NCBI GenBank assembly: GCA_030762895.1
Contig: CM061064.1
Coordinates: 236,994,586-237,058,585, forward strand
Reading direction: 5' to 3'
Source: Sophora flavescens
Taxonomy: Eukaryota; Streptophyta; Magnoliopsida; Fabales; Fabaceae
DNA: 64,000 bases
Positions within the stretch are counted from its first letter, which is position 1, and the number at the start of each line of letters is the position of its first letter. Of this stretch, positions 10,654 to 21,896 are shown in pieces. A program made the position numbers and the translations under genes. The notes below the pieces were generated by a model that worked only from the letters and a program-made list of their open reading frames with translations, had not been told where the DNA came from and searched no databases.

Positions 10654-13600
10654 GTGTGCTTGAAAGCAAAGAGCTCAAATTGGTATCTCGATAGTGGATG
10701 CTCCAAGCACATGACGGAGATAAAAGCAAGTTCTCATCCCTCACACTCAAGAAAAGTGGTTATGTATTCTATGGTGATAACAACAAAGGTAGAATCTTGG
10801 GAATTGGGACTGTTGGTAAAGGTCCTAATCCTACCATAGAAAACGTTCTCTATGTTGAAGGTTTGAAATACAATCTATTAAGCATAAGTCAACTAAGTGA
10901 TAAAGGATATAATGTTGTGTTTGATAATACTAAATGCAAGGTCATGAATTCTAATAATCAAACTAAGTTAATTGGTTAAAGAATTGGAAATATCTATGTG
11001 GTTTGCTTAGATGACCTACCTTCAAATGATGCATGCTGTCTTATTAGTAAAGAGGATTAATCATGGCTATGGCATAGGCGGATGGCTCATATTCACATGG
11101 ACCATCTAAATAGATTGGTTCGCAAGGACCTAGTAATTGGTTTACCAAAGCATCGTTTTGAAAAAGATAAATTGTGTGACGCTTGTCAAAATGGAAAATA
11201 GGTAAAGGCCTCTTTTAAATCTAAAAATGTTACTTCTACTAACCGGCCTTTACATCTTTTACACATGGATTTATTTTTCCCCTCTAGAACTATGAGCTTT
11301 GGTGGTAATTACTATGTGCTTGTTGTTGTGGATGACTATTCTCGTTATACATGGACATTATTCATTTCTCATAAAAATGACGCTTTTGATGCTTTTCGTA
11401 AACTTGTCAAGGCTATACGAAATGAGAAGGGATTAAACATTGTAACTATCCAAAGTGATCATGGTGGTGAGTTTCAAAATGAGTCATTTGAGGCTTTCTG
11501 TGTTGAAAATGGCATTGGGCATAATTTTTCCTCACCTAGGACTCCCCAACAAAATGGGGTGGTGGAAAGGAAAAATAGGTCACTAGTAGAGCTAGCGAGG
11601 ACGATGCTCAATGAGACCAACCTTCCTAAGTATTTCTGGGCAGATGCGATGAATACCGCATGCTATGTGATGAATAGGGTCCTCATAAGACCTATTATGA
11701 AACAGACGCCCTATGAAATTTACAAGGGAAGGAAACCCAACATCTCCCACTTTCACGTATTCGTATGTAAGTGCTTTGTTTTAAATAATGGTAAAGATAA
11801 CCTTGGTAAATTCAATGCTGAAGCTGATGAAGGTATATTTCTTGGATATTCCAATTCTAGTAAGGCCTTTCGAATTTATAATAAAAGAACCATGACCATT
11901 GAGGAATCTGTACATGTATCTTTTGATGAGTCTAACCTTAAAGTTGTAGTGGAAGAAAGTGTTGATGATCTTGCAGAAATTTTGGGAAACACTTATCTTG
12001 AGGAAAAAGGAACTCAAGAGAGGAACAAAGTAGATCAAACGCCTCCACGAGAAGAAGAGACACCTTATTCTGATCTTCCAAGAGAATGGAGAACATCTAG
12101 ATACCATCCTCTTGACAATATAATAGGTGATATCTCAAAAGGGGTAACAGCTCGAAACTCTCTTAATCATGCTTGTCACTATATGGCTTTTGTCTCACAA
12201 ATTGAACCTAAGAATATTGATGAGGCCATAGTTGATGAACATTGGACTCTTGCTATGCAAGAAGAGCTAAACCAATTTGAAAGAAATGAGGTTTGGGAAT
12301 TAGTCCCTAAACCTAAAGATCATTTGATCATAGACTAAATGGGTTTTTCATAACATGCTACATGAAAATGGAATAATAACTAGAAATAAGGCTAGGCTTG
12401 TTGCTAAGGGGTATAACCAACAAGAAGGCATAGATTTTGATGAAACCTATGCTCCCGTAGCTAGATTAGAAGCCATTCATATACTTCTTGTTTTTGCTTG
12501 CATCATGGATTTCAAACTCTTCCAAATGGATGTTAAGAGTGCGTTTCTAAACGGTTTTATACAAGAGGAATTTTATGTGGATCAACCTCCTGGTTTTTCA
12601 GATTTTGAATTTCCTAATCATGTTTACAATTTGAAAAAGGCTTTATATGGTTTAAAACAAGCCCCTAGAGCTTGGTATGAACGCTTTAGTAAGTTTTTGT
12701 TGGAAAATGGTTTTCAAAGAGGAAAAGTTGATACAACTCTTTTCATTAAAATCAAAAGGCATGATATTTTACTTGTGCAAATTTATGTGGACAATATTAT
12801 ATTTGGTGCAACTAACGAAGCTTTGTGCAAAGAATTCTCTAAAATCATGCAAAGGGAATTTGAAATGTCGATGATGGGAGAGCTCAACTACTTTCTTGGG
12901 TTGCAAATCAAGCAATCAAAGGAAGGTACATTCATTAACGAATCCAAGTATTGTAAAGAGCTCCTCAAAAGATTTGGGACGAACAATTCAAAGGAATTAT
13001 CCACTCCCATGAGTACATCTTGTTATCTTGACAAGGATGAAGATGGTAAGTCAGTCAACGTAAGTAAGTATAGAGGTATGATCGGATCACTTCTTTATCT
13101 TACTGCTAGTCGTCCTGGCATTATGTTTAGTGTTTGCATGTGTGCACGTTTTCAATCAAACCCAAAAGAATCACATCTCACCCTGGTAAAACGCATAATG
13201 AGATACCTCATTGGCACACAAAATATGGGTTTATGGTATTCTAAAGGGGCTGACTGCACCCTAATTGGATATTCGGATTCCGACTTTGCGAGTTGCAAAT
13301 TGGACCGAAAGAGCACTAGTGGGACTTGCCACTTATTAGGAAATGCCTTAGTTTCTTGGCATATCAAGAAACAAGCAAGTGTGGCTTTATCCACCGTCGA
13401 AGCGGAATATGTTGCGGCGGGTAGTTGTTGTGCACAAATAATTTGGATGAAACAACAATTGAATGACTATGGAATAGAACTTAAAACTGTACCAATCAAA
13501 TGTGACAACACTAGTGCAATAAATCTCACAAAGAATCCTGTATATCACTCAAGGACTAAACACATTGAGATCAGGCATCACTTCATTAGAGACCATGTTC

Positions 13601-13662
13601 AAAATGGGGATTGCATAATTGAATTCATTGAAACATCTAAACAACTCATGAGATATTTTTAA
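10654..13662 (+). pseudogene. pol of the Sirevirus-like element (protease, integrase, RT, RNase H)
   Basis: Order seen: aspartic protease ('WYLDSGCSKHMT', then a frameshift at about 10700); integrase zinc region with two stops (11060-11205); integrase core 11265-12338 with the catalytic blocks SDHGGEF and QNGVVERKN; a stop at 12338; reverse transcriptase 12355 onward ('ARLVAKGYNQQEGIDFDETY'); RNase H ('SDSDFASCKLDRKSTSGTC', 'VALSTVEAEYVAAGSCC'). The RT active box reads YVDN at 12784-12795 where copia elements have YVDD, so a catalytic Asp is lost. The C-terminal end after 'CIIEFIETSKQ' is frameshifted before the usual LADIFTKPL tail. No env-like ORF follows. Confidence 0.85.
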
Positions 13663-14288
13663 CAGAGAAGCATTAATTAATTATAGGAATCGATTATGCC
13701 CCCACTTTGGATCCTTGAGCAGTCCTGACAGAGGAGTAACAATCGATCATGAGAATCGATTATTTCATGAATCCTATTCCAGAAAGAAGATAATTGATTA
13801 TTGGTCAAAATGGTTATTAGATAAGATTTCATACTAATTAATTCAAATCTTATTCTTCCTGGCATTCTTGCTTCTGTACATATCTGATATATGCATGCCA
13901 TGACTTATATATCAAACTTAAAATTGACTATTGCTTTAGTGGATATATGCCATATTAAAATTATAATACTTTTCCTAAATTTTGATAATGACAAAAGGGG
14001 GAGAGTTACATGGGTGCATGCTTAAGGGGGAGATAAGCTAAGAAATGAACTTTTATAAATGCATGCATACGGGGGAGAGAAATTTAAATTGGTAAATCTT
14101 CTATTAATTGCATGCTTAAGGGGGAGTAAAGCAAAATTATGAAATGAGATATATTTATTGCTTGCTCAAACTGCATAAAGTGAAGGGGAGTGGGGCGAAA
14201 TTATAATGTGTGATATATTTTATTGCTCTAACTCTATCTTTTAGAAATTCCCTCATGAGATGTTTGTCATCATAAAAAAGGGAGAGTT
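13663..14288 (+). other. 3' non-coding tail with multiple polypurine tracts
   Basis: Polypurine-tract-like copies appear at 13993-14005 (AAAAGGGGGAGAG), 14024-14032, 14071-14080, 14117-14126, 14183-14190, and the LTR-adjacent one at 14275-14286 (AAAAAAGGGAGAG). ATCGATTAT palindromes as in the LTR occur at 13687 and 13741-13765. Multiple PPTs before the 3' LTR are a reported Sirevirus feature. No ORF supported. Confidence 0.75.
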
Positions 14289-16489
14289 TGTGGATATATG
14301 CCTTGACAGGTATTTTTGTTTTGATGATGAGCAAAAGGGAAAGTGCAAGTCCAAGGACCAACATGCAAATTCAATTCTAAAGGACCAAATTGCAAAAAGC
14401 ATGAAAAGGACCAACAAACAAATACGGGGTTAAAAGGGAAATTTTCTTTTACTGTATTGTTTGTTTTAGATTAAATGTAAATGGGTGTGTGTCTCTCAAA
14501 GGTAAAATAAATCTCACACACACAAAAATCTTTTTTAGAAAAAGGTCTTCGAAATAAATTTTACCATATCTTTTTCAGACCTTTAAATATTTTCAAAAAC
14601 CAATTTACACGGAGCATAATCGATTATGATAATCGATTATGCAGCTCATAATTATGCTTAAATGAGTCTTTAAATAACATAGTTGTTGGGTTTTTGAAAT
14701 TCAAAATTCAAAGTGTGATAATCGATTATGGCTATTTTCAACACGTTTTAAACTCAGCTTTTAAATGGCTTAATTATGCTTTAATGGAGATTTGATTCAG
14801 CCTTAGCTGCTGAGTTTAAAATTCAAATTATAATCGATTGTGGCTTTGCAAAAATCAATTATTTCTTTTCAGATCAAAAGTCAGAGGCTTCATAATCGAT
14901 TATGATAATTGATTATGCTATTTTGATTCAGTCCGAGATTTCAAACAGAGACCAAGTAATCGATTACTCTAATCGATTATGACATTATTGTTTCAAAATG
15001 TGCCTTTTGATTTTACCTAAAATAATCGATTATGCTTTTTAAATAATCGATTATGGCTCGAGAAAAATGAGCTTTCAAGAGTTTTGACCTAAGTTTAAAT
15101 CTATATTATAAGGTTCATTTCTAGAGAAAACACATAGAACATAACACGAAATTGAGCTATCATACTCTGACTTTTTACTCTTGAAATCATTCTCTCCATT
15201 TCTCTCATTTTCTCTTACACTTGCATATTCTATATTTGAGAGAGACATAAACACCATATAGGTGATTGTTGTAGCGCTTCAATTTGTTTCATATCTGCAC
15301 TTGTGAGTGCTTTCTGATTGTAATCCTTTTCAAAAATTATTGTGAGTCGTTATCTCACGTTTTGAGACTCTATCACTGGGGGATAGTACGTCCCTGGTCT
15401 GTGAGGAGTTCTCGTTGTTGTAAAGGTTCTAGCTGCGCCTATTTAAAAGCTAGGGATTGAGTGAAATCCCTTGGTGATATTGCCTTGGAGACTGGACGTA
15501 GACCACATGGGTAGTCTTTGGCAATCTTCTCACCCCTTATCTCTTTTATTTCTGTTTTATCTTTTGAAAAACGCTTTTAATCGCACGCGTATTCAACAAA
15601 GTTGTTTTTCATAATATATTAAAAGGAAAAAGTTTTTATCTTTGCCAAAGTTTTAGAAAAACACAATCCCTAGCTTCATAATCGATTATGATAATTGATT
15701 ATGCTATTTTGATTCAGTCCGAGATTTCAAACAGAGACCAAGTAATCGATTACTCTAATCGATTATGACATTATTGTTTCAAAATGTGCCTTTTGATTTT
15801 ACCTAAAATAATCGATTATGCTTTTTAAATAATCGATTATGGCTCGAGAAAAATGAGCTTTCAAGAGTTTTGACCTAAGTTTAAATCTATATTATAAGGT
15901 TCATTTCTAGAGAAAACACATAGAACATAACACGAAATTGAGCTATCATACTCTGACTTTTTACTCTTGAAATCATTCTCTCCATTTCTCTCATTTTCTC
16001 TTACACTTGCATATTCTATATTTGAGAGAGACATAAACACCATATAGGTGATTGTTGTAGCGCTTCAATTTGTTTCATATCTGCACTTGTGAGTGCTTTC
16101 TGATTGTAATCCTTTTCAAAAATTATTGTGAGTCGTTATCTCACGTTTTGAGACTCTATCACTGGGGGATAGTACGTCCCCTGGTCTCGTGAGGAGTTCT
16201 CTTTGTTGTAATTGTTCTAGCTGCGCCTATTTAAAAGCTAGGGATTGAGTGAAATCCCTTGGTGATATTGCCTTGGAGACTGGACGTAGACCACATGGGT
16301 AGTCTTTGGCAATCTTCTCACCCCTTATCTCTTTTATTTCTGTTTTATCTTTTGAAAAACGCTTTTAATCGCACGCGTATTCAACAAAGTTGTTTTTCAT
16401 AATATATTAAAAGGAAAAAGTTTTTATCTTTGCCAAATTTTTTGAAAAAAAAAATCCCCCCCCCCCCCCCCCCCCCCCACTTGTCAACA
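14289..16489 (+). repeat. 3' LTR of the Sirevirus-like element, with internal duplication
   Basis: About 2.2 kb against 1.3 kb for the 5' LTR. The excess comes from a direct tandem duplication of about 786 bp and from about 105 bp missing in the 5' LTR. Ends TGTGGATATATGC ... CTTGTCAACA match the 5' LTR. About 23 C at 16456-16478 precede the terminal CTTGTCAACA. Confidence 0.85.
14887..16458 (+). repeat. 786-bp tandem duplication inside the 3' LTR
   Basis: 14887-15672 and 15673-16458 are direct copies at an offset of 786 bp, nearly identical (a 60-codon frame at 15075-15257 recurs unchanged at 15861-16043). The junction joins 'CACAATCCCTA' to 'GCTTCATAATCG'. A few small differences (CTGGTCTGTGAGG versus CTGGTCTCGTGAGG) show it is not simply a sequence copied in error. 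Confidence 0.9.
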
Positions 16490-16877
16490 CATCCTAGCTA
16501 GTTTTATGAATCATCATGCTAGGAAATAAATATGTGGTGGAGGTGTTCTAGGATGGTGTGGTCATGTAATGCACCACAAAGGAGGAAGGAGAATATATTG
16601 TTGTTGCAAATCATGGTTGAAGTTAACTAGACATAGGTTAGGTTAATGCATAAATATCTAGATATTTTGTTCTAGCATTTAAGAGCATTTATGATGAATG
16701 TGACTCACTAAGTGACTCATCCTCTCTGATTCATCATGGATGACTCGTCGTTCTGTCTCCCGGTGTATATCTGTGCATTCGTCGTTAGGTATCCGATTCC
16801 GTATATGTGCTTAAGGTTATATTCGTGGTTAAGCTTTAATTAATTAGATTCTTCTTTAATTGGACATCGAGGTTGTC
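16490..16877 (-). repeat. chromoviral (Tekay-like) LTR, right part
   Basis: It continues the LTR interrupted at 7536. The stretch around 16655-16735 (AATATCTAGATATTTTGTTC, later GTGACTCATCC) resembles 43370-43430 in the separate Tekay-like solo LTR (AAATATCTAGATTTTTTGTT, GGTGACTCATCC), supporting the family call. The terminal TGTTACA expected at the pol side is not visible, so this end is eroded. Confidence 0.5.
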
Positions 16878-17265
16878 TCAAGCATCATTTCTCCTACTTT
16901 GTTCGATGCCATAATCTGCATACCACCAATCAAACGCTGGGTACGCCTCCATCATCTTGCTCTCAAACTCCCATGTAGCACTTTCCTCAGTAGCCCCATT
17001 CCAAACTACTTTAACCAAGGGAATTTCCTTGCCTCTTAGCTGCTTCACCCTTCGATCCTCAACTCGAAGCGGTAGTACCTCGAAAGTCAAGTTCTCTTTC
17101 AACTGTATTGTGTTGGATACTATCACATGGCTCAGATCATGAATGCATTTTCTAAGTTGTGACACATGAAACACGTTATGAATTTTGGACAAGAAAGGTG
17201 GTAACGCGATTTAGTAAGCAACTTCACCGACTCCTTTTAGAATTCGGTAAGGGCTAATGAATGAT
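16878..17265 (-). pseudogene. C-terminal pol remnant of a chromoviral Ty3/gypsy element (chromodomain)
   Basis: Minus-strand frame starting in decayed sequence near 17265 ('PYRILKGVGEVAY', then a stop) and running to a TGA at 16878. It contains 'LPPFLSKIHNVFHVSQLRKC', then 'VLPLRVEDRRVKQLRGKEIP' and 'KVVWNGATEESATWEFESKM', the end of the integrase C-terminal region and the chromodomain-like tail (VKVxW....EExTWExE). The tail is thought to guide integration to heterochromatin. Only the last fraction of pol is left; the rest of the element to the right is gone. Confidence 0.8.
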
Positions 17266-18039
17266 CACAGCCTCTTCTTCTTTTATATATAAAAATATCA
17301 TAAAAATTATTTTTTTAAAAGTTACTCGTGATTTTTTTTCCCAAAAGATAAGGAAAGTAGTTTTTTTAGCAATATAAATTATTTTTAAAATATATTTTTA
17401 TGAAATACTTGAAAAATACAATCAAACTCATTAAAAATATTTTTTAATTAAAAAAGTTATTTTTTCATCAATTAATCTATAACAAACGTACTGTGAGGCA
17501 CTCTTATTGAATTTATTGGAATATAATAAACTATAAATTTATTTTCATAAGTTATTCTCGTAAATCTAAATAAACTCTTTATAAATTCTTTCAAATGTTC
17601 CTAATTTTTAATTTTTAATAGTTTCAAGATTAAGAGGCCTTTTTAATAATTTAATTTTATATTTGTCAAAAAAAAATTTATATTTGAATTTTTTTGGGTG
17701 CTCATTTTATATTTGAATTTTACTCCTCATTCTAATGATATAAGTTACTGATCAGTACGTTCAATCCTCGTTTGTTTCCAAATGCATATATTTTTAAATA
17801 AAAATATTTTTTTCATATTTATTATAGGTATGGACAAATTATCATTAATTATTAATGAGATCTAAGACAAAAGAGGAAAATAAAAGTTACGTATTACCAT
17901 TTTTTCAGGTGAGTTGGGTCACAGGAACTCGTCAGGGCCAGAATAGGCCTCAGGGCTCAATAAGTGCTTACAGATGTACTTAGAGATTAGTCACCAACGA
18001 GGTCCTCACATCGATATGAGTTGTATCCTTATCAACTGG

Positions 18040-18180
18040 ACCAACATTCATTGGCTTGGGGGAGGGGCATATGGTTTGGAGTGATAAGGAGGTCATGAGT
18101 TCAACTCCCCAACTAACATAACGCACTAATTACAAACATTTGCATATATAAAAATTATAAAAATAAAACTTCATTGGCTT
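18040..18180 (+). repeat. possible SINE-like fragment with tRNA B-box
   Basis: GGTCATGAGTTCAACTCCCC at 18091-18110 fits the pol III B-box (GGTTCRANYCC-like), followed about 50 bases later by an A-rich stretch. No convincing A box or TSD was found. It may also be the tail of a different repeat. Confidence 0.25.
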
Positions 18181-18809
18181 ACGCATTACTGTTTAATATA
18201 GTAATTTGAAGCAATGTTCATCATAAGCCTAAGCCCAACATGTAATTAGTAAATTAAAAAACTCGTATAAACAAAATGAAAATATAAAGACTAGAATGAG
18301 TAAAGGATTAAAAATACTGGGACAAAAACTTAGTTGAACCAAATAAATAAAATTAAGAGGTATCTGGTAACTTTAAAAAAAAAAAAACCTGTTTAAGATT
18401 AATATAAAATGCAACCAGCTATTAAGACTTTATAAAAATACAACTGTTCCCAACAAAAAAATAAAAAAGATAAAACTATTCAAAACCAAAAGAACCTGGT
18501 TCATCAATATGAATATTGATTGGCTTAAACTTAGATGAATAACCAATAAGTATCAATAACTAGACATCTAACTTCAGTAAAAAAAAAAGAAAAAAAAAGA
18601 AGACAATTTGCCTGTCAAGGTAATGGAATTGTAATTTTTATTTCTATTCAACTATTCATAATTTTTCATTATAAATGCCAGCTAATTCAAATTCAATCAT
18701 TAAAGTCCTTTATGAACAAATACAAAGACCTGGTATTAAATCTCACTTCATCCTTCTCCCCTCTTCTCCTCAAAATGTAACTACTCAAAATGTAAATAAA
18801 AAGGCATGA

Positions 18810-19025
18810 AAGATTTGAACGAAAAAACTTGCCCCCATACGAAGGAGAACCTGGATAATCCGAGTTCGAATCATTGTGGAGTCACCTCATTGGGAGGCTG
18901 AAAATCAAGGGATAATAAATCCTGATCAATCCACCAAACTAGAGACTAGTCTCGTAGAGGACCCGAAGGGCCTAAGTCGTGAGATACTCTGGTGGACCCA
19001 CTCGTCCCAAAAAAACTAATTAGGA
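18810..19025 (+). repeat. GC-richer short repeat with B-box-like motif
   Basis: It contains CGAGTTCGAATC at 18861-18872, followed by GAGTCACCTCATTGGGAGGC and a sharp end at ACTCGTCCCAAAAAAACTA. The composition differs from the flanking AT-rich DNA. It could be a SINE or a MITE; boundaries are not defined. Confidence 0.25.
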
Positions 19026-19470
19026 TGGGTTCCAAACTAAAAATATATATATTTACTAAATGCCTTATAATTAAAACTTAACCCTATTATCAAAATCAAA
19101 CTCAACAAACTAGAATCCAAAATATGTGTGTGTAAGCAAGAAAAATATTCAGAAAGAAATTTTTCCCCGTTTTGGGTTAAATTTGGAAGGAATGATTTGA
19201 AATATGGAAATACAGTTCTAGCATGGGATTATCAATTCATTTTTATCCCATCACCATGTGTGCTTTGAAGTTTGTCAGATCTTTAGTTTCTGTCCAAGAC
19301 ACATCCAATCATCCATGGATGTAGGTGACAAAGGCACAAAGCACATTGAATCATCAGCTCATAACAAATAAAAATATCGTTTTAACTGCACAGCCTTTCA
19401 GAGATATAGTTTAACAAAGACAAAGCTATCATACCTAGTCCAACAACCAGCAATGGGAACTTAGTAGCTC

Positions 19471-19989
19471 TTATCTCGCCACTGCTCTAGCACTCATTGA
19501 TGAATGGTAAGCGGTGCTTCTCTGCTTCCTGTATGATGTATATACATCATCATACTGGCTCGCCTCATTGGGATTGGCTGTGGCCCCAAGTCCCAACCTC
19601 CCTGAGCTACTTGACCCCGGTATCCGATCTACACTCCCGTCGGCAAAGGTTCCAGTCTCTGAATCAACCTGCTACAAATTTGGGGGTGGAGGTATGCAAG
19701 CACCTCCCTTTCGTACCGAAGACTCTATCTCATATTCCCTCTCATATTCATTATCATCATCATCTCTTGAATCAGAATTCATAGGGCCCTCAGAAGGATT
19801 AACCTCTCCAATTTCTTTAAAAAATTTCAACACCCTCTGAAGAATTTTGGATGGTGGTACAGTTGACGGTGGTATCATAGTTGGGATGTCCGAAGGGCTC
19901 AAAGGATAATATGGAACCCCACTACAAATCTGCATCTTTCTAACCATCGCAGGAATTAGGCCAGGTAGGACCAATGGATATGGTGGCAA
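19471..19989 (-). pseudogene. host gene (CHERP/SURP-type), 3' part of last exon
   Basis: Minus-strand coding sequence, 173 codons to a TAA at 19471-19473. It starts exactly on a codon boundary at 19989, where the copia LTR begins. Translation: 'LPPYPLVLPGLIPAMVRKMQ', 'PYYPLSPSDIPTMIPPSTVP', 'ILQRVLKFFKEIGEVNPSEG', later 'GLGATANPNEASQYDDVYTS' and the end 'SSMSARAVAR'. Plant CHERP-like SURP proteins, which act in RNA splicing, end this way; I recognise this from memory of the family only. One in-frame TAG interrupts at 19672-19674 after 'CIPPPPNL'. The gene is thus broken by an insertion and a nonsense codon. Confidence 0.7.
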
Positions 19990-20257
19990 TGTAAGTTTTT
20001 CCCTAAAATAGCTTTCATGTATTCTCATTCACACATGAATACATACAGTGGATTAGGATCACTAACCTCCAGTCATAGCTTTGTTTTACCGGTCACTCCA
20101 GGAAAACTTCTTGGTGAACAAATGTTGCAGCTCCTTCCTCTTGATCACGTCAAGCAACCAGCAGCTTTCCTATATCTCTAGATCTACAACACCACGTTAT
20201 CTGCTACACTTCTGATAATGCAGCAAGCACAAAGTACTTCCAATCTATAAACACTAT
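19990..20257 (-). repeat. copia 3' LTR, first half
   Basis: Matches 44149-44415 of the 5' LTR ('TTCATGTATTCTCAT', 'CACGTCAAGCAACCAGCAGC'). Interrupted after ACTAT (20253-20257), which is repeated at 27648-27652. Confidence 0.85.
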
Positions 20258-21896
20258 TGATGTGGCGTAAGTCGACGAGCGACGACGCTCCTGCGATTCC
20301 GGCAAGTGTACCGGATTGCCGTCAAGTAATAAAAGATATCGAACCCACAGAGACTGTGTTCTCGAATCGCAATCGGTTTTCGAATCGATTAGATCTGGAC
20401 TTTGTAAAAAGGATTTTTATGTTTTGAGTGAAAAGGATTTTGAATTCGAAATTAAAAGATAGATGAGCAGAAAACAAATGTTTTTGGGATTTTCGATTTA
20501 AACGGATTCCTAGGGATTTGGGTTACCTTTGAGGCTGTTTATGTTGCTAATCTGATTTACCTTTGTTGATTACCGAAATTGCCTTGAAGGCGAGTTTATC
20601 CTCTGATAGCTTAAGCTCCCTCTCGGGTTACAAAAGCCGTGCCCAATTGACCCGACCCCTACTCTCGTGGTAGTCGATCCCAGATTGGACCCTTTGCGTT
20701 CCGTGACAACTCGTTGCTCCTCGAGGGACGGCTTCTAACTCTCGTGATTTCAGTCCCAAGTCTGACTTCTATAGGTCCGACACCTAAGTTCACCGCTAGG
20801 TTCCTCCTTAGAATGTCTCAGTCATGCAAATAACCTAAGTTCACCGCTAGGTTCCTCCTTGGATCATCCACATCTCACAAACCATTGGCCGCCGGACTTT
20901 ACGAGTGAAACACACTAGAAATCCTAAGTTCACCGCTAGGTTCCTCCTTAGAACGTCTACGTCACGCAAATAAACGGTTGCCGAAATTTATGAGTGATTA
21001 ACACACTAGAAATCAGATCTAAAACAATAACGAAATCAACAACGATTTTACATCAAATCAACATCATTTACAAACTCGGGCAGAGCCCCAATCCCTAGAA
21101 ACAAACTACTACTCCAGTCTTGCCATGGAGATGACAAGCTGGGTTGACAACATAGTGAAAATCAGAAAAGAGAGGAGAGGAGGAGAAGAGAGATCTATGC
21201 CTAAGTCCTTGTGTACAAGTCTAGATATGATCCTTCATTCAATGTGTATCTGATGTGATCTGCCTGGTCCTTATTTATAGATGTGGGAAGTTAGAGTCCC
21301 AATCTAACTCAAATTCTGATCCAAATTCGGTTTCTTCAGGCCGTGACGGTCTCTGCCTCTGCCGTGATGGCCATCACGGCCAGGCCGTGACGGTCTCTGC
21401 CTCTGCCAATTCTGGAAAATTCAATTTCTCACGACGCGAGATATGTTTCGCGATGCGAACCCTCAGCTTCATGGCCCGTGACGAATTTCACGGCTATGGC
21501 CGTGACAGGCTCTGACTTGTGGTGATTTTGGGTCACGGCCGTGATGGCTATCACGGCCAGGCCGTGACAGACTCTGACTTCAGCCTTTGTTCTTTTTCAG
21601 TTTTTGCTCGATCATGGCCGTGATGGGCATCACGGCTAGGCCGTGATGGGCATCACGGCTAGGCCGTGATGGGCTCTGTTTGGCTCATTTTCTGCACTTT
21701 TAAAGCCCTATCTTCATCCAAACTCCATCAAGGTTGATCTTGAGCATTTTACCCTTGATATCTGCAAAACAACACACGAAAACCGCCTTACCCGTTCCAA
21801 AGGAAAATTAACCTAAAATCTAATAAAAATATGCCTAAACTACATGAAAATGCATGCAAAATGATGGACAAAGATGAGGTGAAATCACACTCATCA
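20258..21896 (-). repeat. Athila-like 3' LTR (left copy)
   Basis: 1639 bp. It contains three copies of CCTAAGTTCACCGCTAGG (20783, 20834, 20923), which are missing from the other LTR, and an array of CCGTGAT/ATCACGG palindromes at 21330-21670. Minus-strand TATA-like CTATAAATAAG at 21270-21280. Confidence 0.85.

Larger units (their letters stand above)
7537..16489 (+). mobile_element. Sirevirus-like Ty1/copia retrotransposon (full length, decayed)
   Basis: LTRs (7537-8860 and 14289-16489) begin TGTGGATATATGC and end CTTGTCAACA. Then follow a PBS complementary to initiator tRNA-Met, gag with CCHC knuckles, pol in the order protease-integrase-RT-RNase H (Ty1/copia order), and a non-coding tail with repeated polypurine tracts. 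Long gag, multiple PPT copies and palindrome-rich LTRs are described hallmarks of Sireviruses. Flanking pentamers are TAACC on the left and CATCC on the right, so the TSD is eroded or absent. The element lies inside an older gypsy LTR. Confidence 0.85.
17266..19470. other. AT-rich intergenic DNA 3' of the host gene, with short repeat candidates
   Basis: No gene is supported. Poly-A and poly-T runs are frequent (18375-18387, 18570-18600). Two short segments stand out from the AT-rich background: 17910-18180 and 18810-19025 (listed separately). The last several hundred bases, antisense to the plus strand, would include the 3' untranslated region of the minus-strand host gene that stops at 19471. 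Confidence 0.5.

Noticed and set aside
13663..14288. env-like ORF after the Sirevirus-like pol
   Set aside because: No open frame or membrane segment; only PPT copies and palindromes.
8240..16043. Near-identical minus-strand ORFs at 8240, 15075 and 15861
   Set aside because: They recur only because the LTR is repeated and duplicated; low-complexity Ser/Glu/Asn peptides.
18085..18115. tRNA gene
   Set aside because: Only a B-box-like word; no cloverleaf arms or A box.
21330..21670. CRISPR-like repeat array
   Set aside because: Palindromic units have no regular unique spacers and lie in a plant LTR.
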